Shown one piece after another: positions 1 through 14,342 of a DNA stretch of 64,000 bases. The stretch's first letter is position 1. The number at the start of each line of letters is the position of its first letter. Position numbers and translations under genes: made by a program. The notes under the pieces were generated by a model. The model was not told the DNA's origin. It searched no databases and worked only from the letters and a program-made list of their open reading frames with translations. The stretch lies in contig NC_067120.1 in assembly GCF_021347895.1 (NCBI RefSeq), positions 20,321,361 to 20,385,360 of the forward strand, read 5' to 3'. Source of the stretch: Acanthochromis polyacanthus (taxonomy: Eukaryota > Chordata > Actinopteri > Pomacentridae).

Positions 1-443
1 TCCTGAATTTTTGTCACATGCCTGACTCACTCATGGCTTCACGGTGTCACAGAGGTGTACAAAGTTTTGTTGTTTACAAATTCTGGTTTTGGCAAATTTT
101 CAAATGAGAAATGTAGAAAGAAATTATTTTGATGAAATATTGTGATTTTAAACTCACATTTGGTTTGGCACAATGCAGGTCATGGTTCAAGGACTGTTAG
201 AAAGTCAAAAGTCTGATATATTTCCCCTATAAACAGTGCAATTTTAGCATTTCTAAAATAATGATAGCATGCCTGTCAAACCCACTGGCCTGTATTGGGA
301 CTCAAAGGGTTCATAAATTCTTATCAGTACAGATGTGTGTTCAGTTCTGGACATTAACTGGGCTTATCAGATCAGAGCAGTTTGTCCTAAAAAAATATAT
401 CTTCTCTTTGATTTTTAGGAGTGATGCGGTGGTGAAGACTCAC

Positions 444-3400
444 CTCCTCAGTGACGATGATCAGCGGGTATCTGTCCTCAGACAGGAAGTTGAAGATGCA
501 CCAGATCTTAAAGGCGTCGTCGTCGGAGATGAGCAGCTGGCTTCGTTCCAGGTTCTTCCTGGAGCTCAGTGTCCAGCACATTTTGTTGAAGTCCTGACGG
601 TCAAAGTTATCTGTCACCTGCAGCACAGCAGAGAAGAGCAGCTGTAGTGAGGCATGGGTTCATGCTGGACACCAAAGGAGGACAGTTTGTTTTTCCAGGA
701 AGAATAACGGTTTGTAGGGAGACCAGCTAACAAGCAAGGACACAGATAAAACATCCTGATTTGGCAAAGATTTAATAAAAGAAAACATGACATTTCTCAT
801 GGGGTGCATTTCAATACTCGTGCTGTCATCCCAGAAAAAGTATGCCCCAATACATAGTGCATCGAATGCAGTATGCCAAAAATATCAGGATGCTCCACTA
901 AACCCAGCTGTATTTTGCAGTATGCAATCCAGCAGCTTTACTGGTCATTCTGACCCACAATCCTCTGCACAGCAACATCACAACATCACAATGTCTTGTG
1001 CCAGCAGCTCCAGTACGTACAGAAAGTAAGGAGACAAAGTATGTGATCTGCAATGAAGTCGTTGTTTTAGTCTGTATCTGAACCAGTCGTCAGTGGTTTC
1101 CAACCTTTTTGGCCTACGATCCTTTAACATGAAGGATAAAAGTTTCACATTTCTATAAGCTGCCATTTAACCCAAAATGTCGTTTTTTTCCTTTGATTGA
1201 TTTCAATTTCATGTTTTTATAGAGCTAAAACTATTTCTTATGTGGCAGTAAATACACAAAGGTCACATAAAAAAGAGCAATTCTTTGCCTGGGAACTTCC
1301 CAGAGATGTTCGATATCTTGTCAGTGTTGTCAGAAGAAACGTTAGAGGAAACAGAAACGGGCCTTCTAAAAAAAAAATGTCTCTTGGGTTCAAATTCCAA
1401 AGCAAATGGGAGGAAAGCTCTTGAAAAGGTACAATCAGTGCTGCGGAGGGAAATGTTTTCCTGGAGTCGGTGAACAGTAGCGTCTCCATGGAGATTGCTG
1501 GCAGGCTGACTGTGCAGTCGTGTGGATTAGAAGCACATCTTGTCCTGCTGGCAGTTGTCCCCTCAAACAAGTAACCAGCAAACCCCCCAAAACAACTCCC
1601 AGCCCTCACTGCAATTACAAGCCGATCAGAACATGCAGTGAACCGTGTAACTGAACCCATCAGGAGCCGCGTTTAGTGTGTAGGATTGTCTGTTTGAAAC
1701 CGCTGTTAGCACGGATGATGTGGTAGATGTGCTGTGGTCTGGACAACAGCAGTCTGAGCAGGCGGCGGTCCAGAACCTGAATTCAGAACACGAGACGTTC
1801 TCATTTAACACATGCATGAGCACAAAAATAACAACAGTCATAGCAGTCTCACATGTCAAGTGTCTAAGTAGGAACATGTAGAGTAAGTATTTAAACATAA
1901 CACTATCATGGATATTAAATTACACTTAATTATTGTTATTAAAGCATGTCTTTATCATTCCACACGACATTAGGTAGATGGTGCTGTATAGTCTGGGCTC
2001 CAATCTGTCACTTAAAAGAGTAAGTTGCAAAAAACGTGTTTAAAATTTAACGTTTGAAGTGATATGAAAGTTATTGTGTGATTTGGGTGAACTCTTCAAT
2101 GAACTTTGAGTTGGGATAGTTTTATTAGATTACTTCTTGAAAAGTCAAGAACAAGCCTTTTTAGCTTATAATCAAAGCAAACGCAGAGCTGTTAGGAAGC
2201 TCAGTAGGTGATATTAGAGCCGTTACATTTTTACATGTAAACAGATGAATCTGGATCACAACTAAGCAAATTCCTGCTGCTGATCAGGGCTGCGTAATGG
2301 GAATGAAAGCTGTGGGAAAGGCTTAAAAGTGGATCTTGAGCTCAGATTGTTTTGTCAAAGTGAATTTCAGATGAGTACAGGTTGAGATGTGTTCTTGCTT
2401 CTAACACTCATCATCTCATTGTTTACCAAAGTTTACCAAATCTTCCATGACAGCCACTTTTCTCAGCTCTAAATTTGTGTAATTGTGTCATGTAAAACTC
2501 TGGAAACTGAGTAAGTAAATTATTTTCACATCAAAATAAACTTGTGCTCCAGTGCTGCCTCAGCTCTGGGAGAGTGAAAGAACAACATTCAGTCCATGTG
2601 AATGACTGCGCTGAAGTAGTCTGAACCTTTCTAAGGCGACACAGGATCTGATGTAACTGGCTATTGTGCTAATTTAGGTTGAGTGCCTGTGGGGAAACCT
2701 GTGCTGGATGTTAAAATGACACTCCACCCAAAATCTGTGAAACACTCATCCTGCCAGCTTGAAGAGTGGCAGTAAAAATGGACACTTTTTTTTTTCCAAA
2801 ATCAAGAATGATTAGCTGTGGTCAGTTTGAATTTGTGTCTGTTGCAGTAGTTACTAGTAGGTCGGTTTTCACAACAAATACTTTTCCTACAGTTTAATAC
2901 ACTTTACTGCTGTCCATCCATATGTTCAGCATGTTCCAAATTCTAATGATCATACTGTTGAGTCAAAATAGCATAACTAATTATTATAATTAAGTGCATG
3001 ATTTGTGTTCTGGAGAAGGGATGCGACAAGATATTGTAGCCCAAAGTAGAATACAGGTGTACATGTTTCACAATTCATAGCAAATGTACGACCTTTTAAC
3101 CCTTACTCTTTCACCTGATCCGTCACTGTCTTCCTTCTGCATAGTTTCCTGTGAGGTTTCCCAACATTTAACGCCGTACAGTTACAATGAATTCAGCCAT
3201 CACTGAAGGTGACGTATTGTTCCAAAGGAAGTGAGTACAAATCAATTACACTTGATATGACTTAATACCTCTACAATGCAACCAAAGTAATATTTCCTGT
3301 AAGTTCAGATTTGACAGCAGCAAAAACATTTTACTTATCTTTCAGAATGACAACAGTTAAAACAGATTAAGGCAGACCATAAACTGGCACACGTTGAACG

Positions 3401-6400
3401 TCACAATTTTAGTCTCAAATTTTAAGCCAACGTTGACGAGAAGTTCTTAAAATTTAAGCGTGATCCCAGGACGGGGCAAAGTCAATCCACTGAGAGAGTA
3501 CATGTGATACAACTTCAAAATTTCCTCACAGCTGCCAAGTAGATCTTGGTGGAAGTACCGCTGTTCTCAACCCGGTGGCTAGCAGCAGATGGGTCCCCCC
3601 ACAAACAGAGCCGGGTTCTGCTCAAGATTTCTTTTCTTGCCACTGTCACCTTAAGGCTGCTCTGGGGGTTCAGGCATGTGGGTTCTGTAAAGTGTCTCAA
3701 GAAAATTTGACCTGTAATTGGCACTATATATAAAAAAATTGAATTGAATTGTGAAAACAGCTTTGAAAAGAAAAATATTCAAATGCAGTGTCATTTAACG
3801 TTCCATCCAGACACCCAACTTGTACTAACTTCTCATACGGGCTTGTAACCTGACTTGCACTTGTGTCCAAAAGAAAAACTGAAAAACACCGTGGTGAATA
3901 TTTCATAAAAAACAACCTGTTTACTTATAATCACTAGCTACATTTTCTTTGCCCACAAATATTACCAAAGGAAGGTTCACCACCAAATGGGAGATTTTAG
4001 GCTGACATGTTAGACAGCCCTCTCCACCATTCAAACACTAAATGTAGGAATATAGATGAATGATGATGCACTGAAGCTGTTGTGAGGCAAGTGGCCATCT
4101 GGCACACTAATAAGACATGTAATGTTGGTTTGCCACCAATGTGTACATAAAAGAAGCTTTTAAGCAACAAATTGTGTAGTTATTCTTGAGAAAGGCCAAC
4201 AGATTGCATAATGGGTTGGGTAATGGTGACATGTACTGTACCGTAAAATCGTGTAAACATGCTGATTTTACTAGATATTTTAATATGGACCTCTGAAAGA
4301 GTAGTTGTTGCCAAGCTAGAAGCGAGTAATTGGGCAAAATGAACTGAAGCTGAACACAGCTGTTGGCATTTGTGAAACTCTTTTTAGAGCAAACTTGAAA
4401 GCCTCCTGGTGCTCTCTGATGCTAAAGATAACATGTGGGTGGAGTATCATCTAAAAAAAAAAAACAGTCATGCAGCTGTGAAAAGGCTCCTCCCAGCATA
4501 ACTATTTTGTTATTGCATCAAATCTCCGACACCACGTCTGACTCAAATGAAACAGTGCATCCTCCCGTTGTTACTCAGCAGCATCAGACTCGTGAGGATG
4601 AGGATGGCGGGCTTTAGGTAGCTGAATCTGTATCATTCTTGTGGTTTTGAATGAGTCAGCGGAGTCTGACCGGGGACAGAAGTGAAGTTGTGAAAGAAGG
4701 ATTTGTGATGAAAGAGCAACTCTTTGTTCAACATCTTTGTGTCGCACTCGGCTTGTTTTTCTTTGTGGCTCGTTGGTTCTCCCCGTCGTTTTCTACTCCT
4801 GCTCTCCTCCCAGCTCACTCTCAGTATCGACACTTCAACAGTGAGATCCTTGTCAGCACTGCCCCCCCCCCTTTTCTCGACTGCCACATGTTCATTAGGA
4901 TTCAGGATCCAAACTTCAACCTTATCTCCTGCAGCAGCTTTTACAGCTCACACAGAAACACCAGACAAGTGCAACAAGTCGAGTCAGACTAGGATAAACA
5001 TTAAAACAACATAAAAGCTTGTTAACAGTTTGACTGGATTGTCAGCTCTCTAATTATTGGGTTTGCTAGAAATATTCCCCACCAGTGGCAGGGACAGCTG
5101 AGCGCTCTACAGGTTAATACGTGGTATGAAATGAAAGTCATATAAAAAGGGGAAATGGGCAGAATTTTTAATGGTCCAGAGCACAAAACTACCACAAGCA
5201 TCTGCAGGTGTTCTTGGGTGGTGCACTGAATGTCTGCCCTTTGCTAAAACAGATGTCTGCCTTCTACAATCGTATTTCTATAATCCACAGAGTCAGTGAA
5301 TTCTGTGTTGGAAGGCAGGTGAGGATCTCATCAGTAAGGCTTTCCAGAACTGTATTATGGCAGCCTCAAATAGGTGTGAATTTGCTTGTCAAAGCTCACC
5401 AAAGTTGAACTCAATGGGAAAGCACCCTGCCTCTGAAAGCAAAACCACAGATTGCAGTGGTTCCACTGAAATAACACACTTTTGGTCCAAAGGTTTGTGG
5501 CTGTAAATATATATGTGAGCCCTGACAATGAAAAAGAGTCAACATGATGAGGAATGCCAAAACCATCCATGCACACTAAAAATGAATGACGACGCTACGT
5601 AGATGACAGCAACTGGATGATTCTTACACTTTTTGAAGTCTGTCTTAAACCAGTATCTATACTCTATATGTGCATAGAAACAGGTTTTGGTTTCTTCCCC
5701 TTGTCTGACTGGCTGTAAAGCTCCATTCCAGTACAAATCCAATCAAAAACAGAGAGCCTGACCAGTGTTTTATCTGATACTACCTCACTGCAGACACAAC
5801 AGTATCCAATTACATGTCAGAAACGGCAAGAAATTGAAATACAGAGATGGAAAAGATTAATTTTAAAATAATATAAACAGGAAAATCGTCCATCATATTA
5901 GGGCTGTAAAATGTCCTGACTGGGATACTTCTTACACACAATTGTACTTTTTTTAAAAAAAATGCACTGCTTTGCAAAAGTGTTTTGGGGGTTGAGTGCA
6001 AAAAATGCAGCCAAATACATTAGATACTTTAAACTTTCAAATGTAAATGTCACTATCAGTCTTTCAGTTCTGCAGAAAACACTTGTTATGAAACTTCACA
6101 AGTATAACATCATGTTGGCATTTTGCATGGCTATAGAGTCTTTAATATAATATTCTCCTATATTTAACTAGCTGGGTTTCCATGTAGCTGTCAAGCACAT
6201 TAAAAACACAGGATTTTGAATATTGCAAAAATGCAAAAGGCGATACCAGTTAGTCTTGGCTCCATTAACTGCTTTGAAACTAATACACTTAACAGCGTTG
6301 TGTCGTCAGAAGGTGACAGCATAGACTATGTTAGACATAAATGTGACAAAAACAATAGAAGTCAGACATAAAACTTGTTGATTAAAAAGTGTAAAGAAGA

Positions 6401-7513
6401 ATCAAACAAAATTTTGACCATCTACTAGTGAATAACAGGCAGGTTGAGATTATTCTGTCATGTCAGCTGGTATTGGACATGTTTCATACTGTCCTGAACG
6501 AAAGAAAAAAAGATCGTAACACCTAATACCAGTTTAAAAAAAAAACATTTCTGCTGAGTTTGAGGTTTTTCATATTTTGCATTTTCCAGTAACTTTTCCG
6601 AATGTGATACCTGCGCATAAAAACATCAGCCTACAGCAGTTTAGCATGGAAATGCTGTCCTTACACACCTGCCTGTTTAGGCTCACTCAGGCTTATTTTA
6701 GCTTCAACATATTGTTGCACCAAATGAGGACTCTGAAAAAAACAGGAGTGATTACAGCTACCAACAAGAGAGCGCAGTACTTCGCCAAGGCTGCTCAGTC
6801 ATATGATTTCTGATGGATAAGTCCACAGCGGTTGATTTGTAGTAGGATCACAATCATGTGATCATCAGGAGCTTGTTGTCATAGTTATAGTAACGCCGCT
6901 ATCTCGCAATGACAAAGAAATCTGTGGATCCAGACTATAAGTCGCATCACCTCAAAAATCTAATGGGGTGGTCCTTGTGTCATTTCTGACCTTCCCTAAA
7001 AATTTCATCCAAATCCTTAATTCTGTTTTTGAGTTATGTTGCGCACAGACAAACAGACGCCGATCATCACGTAACTTCGCCATATTCCTTGGGGGAGTAA
7101 TAACGCTTTCACTGTACCCGCTGTATAGCTGTGCGAGTATTGTTCTGGGATTGACGTGGAGAAGTGTAAACTCAGTCTTCTCTCTTAGACACACTCAGGG
7201 TATTTCAGCGTCACAGAGAATCAGTTGTTTGTGTTGAGTGCAACGCTCCATCAAACCACAAAGTGCTGAGAGCTGAGCCTCAACCTCACCTCTGTCTGTG
7301 CTGCAAAGTCAGTGATGCAAACGCTTTCAGCATCAGGTGACTGAACTCAACAACACACCACACTGACACATCTGTAGCAGTTTGTGTCGTCTGATAAGAT
7401 GAAATGTCAGTGCATTTATTTTCCGCTGCATTGTTGCCAACAAGTGGAGTGAGTCGGGAAGGATGATGCACACCCTCCATCTATTTCTGCTTTCGATCTG
7501 TAGTACAAATACA

Positions 7514-7546
<33 letters not shown>

Positions 7547-10500
7547 CACACACAGTCAAGTTTTTCCTGACTAGAAACTCTGTTCATTTATAAAATAGGA
7601 TTCTTGATATCCTGCTCTTTGAGTTTTTACACACGCATTTTCCTTGTGTGGCCGGGTGGAGTTTCCTCAAGAGTGAGAGCAGCTGAATGCTTTGACCAAC
7701 GCCCTCCATCTCTCGCCATGGTCACCTCCACTTCAATGGATGGGGGGTGGGTGAGGTTGTGTGTGGAAAAGTACATAGATGCATGTGTGTGTGTGTGTGT
7801 GTGTGTGTGAGTATTGAGGGACATAATGTCCACCCATGACGTCATGTCTCTTTTCCTGAACGTAAATCCCGAATTTACATTTTCTTAAAGAAACGCGTCC
7901 CTGTTAAACAAAGTGCGGCCTCTTAAATGTCACAAAATAACTAGGGGTCAGTCCTTATAAACCCATGCGGTGCTGCTAAATTTAGATCCAGTACACACTT
8001 TTTATTTTATACGTTAATGAAGCTTTCAAAATTCCCAAACATGTGAGGTCACATTTGGGGAAATTGTATGTAAAAATGCACAAAAATACCAAAGGTTTTA
8101 CAGGACATATCCATTTTTTTCCCGACAGTGTAAAATAAACCTTAAAGCTGTGTGTGTGTGTGTGTGTGTGTGTGTCTTACAATGTGTGTCTTTGCATCAC
8201 ACACAGGCTGATGTTGTGTCACTGGCTGTTAAACAAGTTTTACGACTTTCTTTCAATCATCTAGTGACGACAAAGGTGGAACAAGGAACTAATGAGGGAA
8301 CACTGAAAAACTCCATTTAAAAAAACAAATCCCAAAGTCGCTAAGAAGTTGCTGACTCTTGCAGCCAGAAACCACACAGAAAATAACTTCCTAATCATTT
8401 GTGGTATAAAAGTTCCAGAGAATGAAATGTTCACAACTTCAGCGGCAGCTGCTGGCTACAAGTTCCCTCCCACAGTGAAAAAACCTCAATACAATGTTAA
8501 GATCTCTCAGAGGGAGCAGAGAGACTGGATATTGTAGGAACTTTATCACAGAGATGCTGACGCCAGTGTGGGAATAAATCACTTCAGACATCAACTTTAC
8601 AGCAGCACACAGAAACACAGATAAGGAAGACAAACCAAGAGAATCAGACATCCCAAACTACAGCTAACCCAGCCTTTATATCTACAGAGACCACAGCTGC
8701 AACAGTTAGCCAAAAGACAATAACTCCCATATATTAACCAGTTATATTGTTTGTATGGAAAAACATGATAATAATAGTTATTTGCAACCACAGATGAGAC
8801 ATTTGACACCAAGAAGCATGAAGTGGACCACACTTTTTACACTACACTAACTATAATCAGTTAATTTCTTGATCATTTTTATAAAGTTGTATAGAGTAGT
8901 AACAGAAATATATTAATTATTAAATTCAAAGTAACACAGTTTGCCTCGTGCCCTCTCTGCATTCTGTCTTCAAAATGATGTTTAGACAATCCTATTTTCA
9001 GTTCACACTGGCCACATTCATGTCAACTCAGCAACAGGACAATCAGAGCTTGTGATTTTAGACTCTTTGTTGGATTTTAAAAAAAAATTAGGTGGCACAC
9101 TGCTGGTAAAATTATCTAATAATAGAAACTGTAATGTGACATGCAAGATAACAAATTGTTCTAAAGACAGAATGCAAAGAGGGCAACAGCCAATGGATCT
9201 TGAATAATGTGTAATTAAACATGACTTGTAATAATCTTTAAAACTTTAAAAAAAAAAACAGATCCTATAATCTAGATGTGGCACACTGCTTGTAAAATTA
9301 TCACAAAATAAAAACTGTGAATGCGACAGGCAAATTACCGGTGAGGGAATTGGGTTGGCAAACACATAAAACATGGAAAAATAAAACTTAGTGCATGTAG
9401 ACATACCAAACAGACCAAACTGATGGACTACATTTCTCAGAAACTCAGTGAAAAGAGACATGTGACATTTAGAAGAGTTCATGTCTGACACGACAGAGTT
9501 CCGCACCTTTAGTCATGGCAGCAACCAACCAGCACCCATTGATTCGCCATTGTGACGTCATACAAGAAGAATCCCAAACAGCCAGCAGCTTATCACAAAA
9601 GGAAAGGCGTCTTGTCAGGACGCCCAGCTAAACAATCGCCAACGTTCATGCTGTGACATCATCACAGAGGGACAGACGGAGCTGAATGAGCTGAGTCAGT
9701 GTTCAATATCTGGTTCTGTGTCACTGTCTGAGCTCACACAGCACAATGACTGAAGGACACAAAAGAGTGTGACACCAGCACAATATACCAACACTATATG
9801 TTCAATCAATGGGCCTCTTTGGTCTAAACAGTGACTTTAACTCAGTTTTGCTGCATAAGATGTAACCCTCTAAAATCCAAACACAACTAAAGGGATGTTT
9901 ACTTTAAAAATACAGCAAAATAGCACCATTTATCAGAATCAGAAACTGTATAAACGGAGAGAATTGCTGTTTTTATACCTTTTCAATGGTCCATCAAGTA
10001 ATTATCTGTGACGTGATGCTCCACTGGAAAACTAAACCAAATCTTAGAATTTTCGTATTTTCTCAAAATCCCACATCTTCTCATTTATAATCAAGGAAAT
10101 CACTCAGACAGTGCAGTACTCCGCCAAGCCTGCTCAGTCGTATCATTTCCAATGGCTGAAATCTTGAAAAAAATTATGGCAGAAATAAGCGTGCAATAGA
10201 ATGTGGTAATTTAATATGGATGTCCCCACAAACAAAATGATGTTGCGCTGAGCACAAGTGTGCGTTATATGTGTATGTTATGTACGGATACTGAATCGCG
10301 TGACCTAAATATGTAGCAAGTGGTGGGAACTGATGGGACTCAGAAACACCCTCACAATTTAATCAATTGTTCCTTGTATAATTTCTGATGCGCAAGTCCT
10401 GGTAAGTCCACAACAGTCAATTTTTAGTAGAACTGCAATCATGTGTTTACTTGTCATAGTTACAGTGACACTGTGCTGCTCTCTCTCAATGATACAGAAA

Positions 10501-13500
10501 TCTATAAAACATCTTTAGGCTGCATCACTGCCAAAATCTAATCACTTGATCCGTGTGTCCTTTCTGAGCTTCTCTGAAAATTTTATCCAAATCCGTTTGT
10601 CTTTTTTGAGTAATGTTGCACACAGACAGACAGACAAACGTACGCCGATCGTCACATAACTCCACCGAGGCTCCACTTCCTCGGCAGAGTAATAAACTGT
10701 ATGCACCAACCAGATTTAATGAAAAAAAAGAAAGAAATTCTGCGCTTGTCAGATGTTAAACCATGAGTGACCCAGCTCCAACCAACAGTCACATGACCAG
10801 AATTAAGGGAATTATCAGGACTATTTTATTAAACTACAGGCTGTGTTTACAAAGAGCAGACAGGAGACAAGCATGGAAGCTAAAACTACCTATAGTACGT
10901 AGAGTTTTTTCCAATACCAACAACATCTGTGGGGACTTGGAAAAAATGCTGTTGATTCCATGTTTCTTCAGTTTTTCTAGAAAAATGAATTCAATTGTTG
11001 TCCTTTCTTTTGATGATTTATGACATTATAACCTTTTCATATTGAACAGAAGATGTTTTGAGTACTCTGTGTGTCCAGTGATGGTTTTGCAGGTCATAAT
11101 AATGCTGGACACCTGGGTAGAAGGCAAGTAGACTTCTCAAAGACGTCACTCCTCTCATATAAGTCTTCAATGCTTTGAACTGGCAGGTCAGGAGTTCCAG
11201 GTATTTATCTGAAGTCACATCTGTGAGAACTGAGGAAGCCTCTTGGATGAAGGTGAAACATCTTCAAGAACCAAAGAAAAGTCCAGTTGGCTTCAACTGA
11301 AGCCCCAAAGAATGATGATGACCTTTACCATGATAGTAATATTTGTATCATCATTCAGCATTTAAATTTGAGGAAGACTATGATTACACATGTTTGAAGC
11401 TTTAAAATAACACACACACTAAATTATAGATCAAAACAGATGGAAGAGGTTGTGGTAGTTCAGTCCTGAGTAGCATCTGGAGGACTTTCTCCCAAGTCTC
11501 AACAAGCTGCAAGAATCACATGTTTCGTGTTTCCTGTGTGTAGCCAACAGGACACTTGTACTGTTGCTGGTAAAGCTTTTTGTTATGAGCACATCAACAT
11601 GTTTATCAGCTGGATCATTTGGATTTTAGCAGCTGGACACTCAGAGGACACTATCCACAGGAGTCCCATTGAGTTAACCACTGAAACTGGACAACTTGTA
11701 CTCGATGCTACGTATTTCTTCCAGTATATAATATTTCCATACTAAGAGTTGAAGAGTCACAGCACAGACTGGTGACTCAGAGTCAAATCACTGACCATGA
11801 TTGTTTCCTCTTTAACAGAATTAACCATCAGTTTACTGTCACTCATCTGTGTGTAGATTTGAACTTGTGAGAGTTTTTCTGGAGCAGAACCACAGAAGAA
11901 AACTTCACAAACATGTAGAGAACATACGAAGAAAGGTCAGACTTGCCTCCCACCATGACTTGTATTATTAGAATGAGTAGAAGCATTCTACTCTTGTTTT
12001 GGATTCAAGCACCATCTTAATGTCTTGTACTAGCTGCACCCAGGTGTTACTGCAGTGAAAACCAGCGCTGCTGACTGACCTTATCCAGGATAAACTTGTT
12101 CAGGTACGGCATGTATCCCTGGTTGGACACGGGACCCTCATCATCATCCTTAAAGTGCTCCTCCAGTGCCACCGGATCATGTGGAATCTTCATGACGGTA
12201 CATAAGTTGTGGGACAGAACCTGGAATCATGGGCAAAAAAAAAACCCCACATTTATCATTGATTACATGGACAGACTGATAATATGAGCTTTGTTAAATC
12301 TGAGAACCTCTGAGAACCTAAATTCTGGGTTTGCAGGCTTTTGACAGGAAGTTTGCCTTAGTGACCAAAGTTCTCTCTTATTCTAACGTTCTTCTTAAAT
12401 CCAGCTGCTTTTGAGAAGCATTCAAGCTGTCAGGTATAGAGACTGAATATCAACCTACACACCAACAAAAGTACAAGATCCTGAAACTAAAATTCTTCTG
12501 TAAAGACAATATTCAGACATCCTTCAGTTGGATAGGGAGTTAGGTTGTTTATCAAATACTCCAGACAGTTAACCCTATTGTTATGTTGTGGGACAAACTG
12601 ACCCATTTTAAAGCAAAAAATAAAAAAAAAACATTTAAACAAACACTTTAAACAAACGTTTAAAGTATTTTTTCAGAATGAAATTTCTTCTGCTTGGATT
12701 AATAAGTGTAATCAATATACAAAATGAAAGTGGTTCATTTTACATTTGCCAGCCCAAACTGAGCTGAAGAGGTGTCTTGTGTCAATTTATAAACTCCATT
12801 AAAAGAAAAAAAATCAAAATGTAAAATGAAAATTTTCAAAAAAACAATGTCATGTAAAACTCTTGTGTTTTATGCATAGGCCTTTCAAATACACGTTTAA
12901 AAAAAGTTTTGCCATGCATTTTTTAGATGAAAAACGACTGAATTATCCTCATTGAACCAAGACCTGTGAGAGTAAAGAACACCATTGCACTGAATATTGA
13001 TAGAAGGGTTCAGGAATGGAGTTAGCAAGACATAAATGATGCTTACTGGGATTTTTTTAGTTTCTGACACTATTAGATGGTTATACACGACCCAGGAGCA
13101 TTTTTGCTGCTCCTGAGAAATTAACCTAACAGAAGGGTTAAGAGACATTTTTGCCTGTTTCAACTATTCCTGGTGTTTTCCATATTTCCCATGAGGCCTT
13201 TTGACCAACCTAACATGTCTCAGAGCTGCAAAGCACTCTGGTATTTTGAGGTGAATGTTTGTGTAGAAACATGTCTAACTTGGGTGCAAGTAGACAATGT
13301 TTTATTTTCTTTGTGCCTGAGGCAGATGAATTTAAACTTGACCTTGACTGTTGGTATATTTTGTGAAAGTGCTGAACAAGGTTGTTTAAACAGACTGTGT
13401 TACAGCAGTAGGAAGTTAACTTTTTGTAATCTTGGCTGTGGTTTGGCTGGTATTCTTCCACTGATAAACAGTACATTTAGCACTAAAATGAAACAACATG

Positions 13501-13927
13501 ACTTTCATCTACATTAATGCCTCTTTTGGGTCTTTTATAGTCACTGCACACTTCCGCAGTAGTTTCTACGTGTATTACTGATGTTTTTCTATCCAAACCT
13601 GCCCCAGTTCACTGAGATTCCTCTCCAGTCAATTAATATTCAGACTATCAACAGGTGCGTCTCTGCTGCTGGCACCAACAAGCGCACTTGTGTTTTTCCA
13701 CTAACGACAGAAGAGGAAGAAGCGACTTCAACATGAAAACCAAACATGTTTTTCCAACAGATAAACCGAGCTGAGGCCAAAAGCGACTCTTTCACCCCAA
13801 AATAACGAGTGGGCTAACACGAGCAGCCTACCTTCAGCTGGGATTTGGACACTTTCCCGCTTTTGTCCACATCCAGAGCCGTAAACGCGTACCAGATAGA
13901 CTTTAAAAGTTCGTCCCGCAGCGCCAT
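444..13927 (-). CDS. swap70: SWAP70/DEF6-family protein, first three coding exons (gene runs off the left edge)
   Basis: Three coding exons on the minus strand: 13832-13927 (32 codons), 12080-12220 (47 codons) and 444-617 (58 codons). All are phase 0 with GT/AG borders, giving the first 137 residues. The protein starts [10 protein letters not shown] and continues with [31 protein letters not shown] and [14 protein letters not shown], the conserved N-terminal EF-hand-like region of SWAP70 and DEF6. Family members are PH-domain Rac/PIP3-responsive guanine-exchange and actin-binding proteins; the PH and coiled-coil exons would lie left of position 444. The very N-terminus resembles DEF6 as I remember it, while the [13 protein letters not shown] and FNKMCWTL stretches resemble SWAP70. 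The neighbour wee1 favours SWAP70, because the two are adjacent in mammals. Family is certain; the exact paralogue (swap70a, swap70b or a def6) is inferred. Intron 2 is very long (11.5 kb). Confidence 0.87.
3519..3755 (+). repeat. Dispersed SINE/LINE 3'-end repeat ending in (TTGAA)n
   Basis: The text 'cttttcttgccactgtcacctt', followed by a 'gtaaagtgtctc...ggcactatatataaa' tail and GAATTGAATTG, is the familiar 3' end of a teleost L2/CR1-type retroposon or of a SINE sharing that tail. Family assignment is from memory of the motif, and the left boundary is approximate. Confidence 0.5.
6774..7103. repeat. Dispersed repeat family A, copy 1 (330 bp)
   Basis: Begins with GCAGTACTTCGCCAAGG and ends with a roughly complementary CCTTGGGGGAGTAATA. 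The interior (CATAGTTATAGTAACGCCG, TTTCTGACCTTCCCT, GTTGCGCACAGACA) recurs at 10113-10694 and 51088-51598. Short inverted ends around a noncoding body suggest a non-autonomous DNA element common in teleosts. It lies in intron 2 of the swap70-like gene. Confidence 0.6.
7514..7544. repeat. (CA)n microsatellite
   Basis: An almost uninterrupted run of CA dinucleotides. Two GT-rich runs lie nearby at about 7783-7808 and 8151-8175. They generate spurious short open frames (poly-CV, poly-TH) on both strands. Confidence 0.95.
8945..9187. repeat. Possible MITE with about 20-bp inverted ends
   Basis: TGCCCTCTCTGCATTCTGTC near 8950 is matched in reverse complement by GACAGAATGCAAAGAGGGCA near 9166, flanking about 200 bp of noncoding sequence. 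An interior segment (GTGGCACACTGCTGGTAAAA) is repeated imperfectly just outside, near 9276. No target duplication was recognised, so the element call is tentative. Confidence 0.4.
10113..10694. repeat. Dispersed repeat family A, copy 2 (about 580 bp, longest copy)
   Basis: Starts GCAGTACTCCGCCAAG and ends CCTCGGCAGAGTAATA, nearly inverted ends. It contains a middle section (GCGCTGAGCACAAGTGTGCG, TGTAGCAAGTGG) that is missing from copy 1 but present in the copy at 51088. Copy 1 is therefore probably an internal-deletion derivative. No coding capacity is apparent. Confidence 0.6.
11041..11300. repeat. Probable retroelement-derived dispersed repeat fragment
   Basis: The words CTGAGGAAGCCTCTTGGATG and GTGAAACATCTTCAAGAACC form a motif I associate with high-copy retroelement ends in teleosts and amphibians. 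The reading is broken and no protein domain can be named. Boundaries are approximate. Confidence 0.35.
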
Positions 13928-14114
13928 AATGCTGATTTATCGCTCGCTTTTTCACTCCTCTCCTCTCCGGATGGTTGTCTCACTCTTCCTCTGTCGCTGC
14001 GTTCAACAGTCTCTGCTGGACACAATGAGGAAAAGTCACATGAGGCGCTGTCAGACAGTCGGAGCTGCGTGTTTGGCATCACGATGACGAGAGAAGAGCT
14101 GCAGCACCGCTCAG

Positions 14115-14342
14115 CGAGGACAACACAAACCACCAGTAACACACACATCTATCAGAACAACACAAACCACCAATAACACACATCTGTCAGAATAACACAC
14201 ACCACCAATAACACACATCTATAAGAATAACACACATCACCAATAACATACACATCTATCAGAATAGCACACACCAACACACATCACCAGTAACACACAC
14301 ATCTATCAGAACAACACGCTTCACCAGTAGCACACATCTGAA
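14115..14342. repeat. Minisatellite, unit about 35-45 bp, five to six copies
   Basis: A unit of the form 'acacaccaccaataacacacatctatcagaa' is repeated with length variation (CACACATCT recurs at each period). It starts about 190 bp upstream of the swap70-like start codon and abuts the Tc1-like remnant. Confidence 0.8.

Larger units (their letters stand above)
618..12079. other. 11.5-kb intron 2 of the swap70-like gene
   Basis: No further coding exon was recognised on either strand; the open frames here are short and have no family resemblance. It holds several dispersed repeats (near 3519, 6774, 8945, 10113 and 11041) and three (CA/GT)n microsatellites, listed separately. The remainder is AT-rich unique-looking sequence in which I see nothing. 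Confidence 0.7.

Noticed and set aside
7604..7845. Open frames rich in Cys-Val and Thr-His
   Set aside because: Produced by translation of (GT)n/(CA)n microsatellites.
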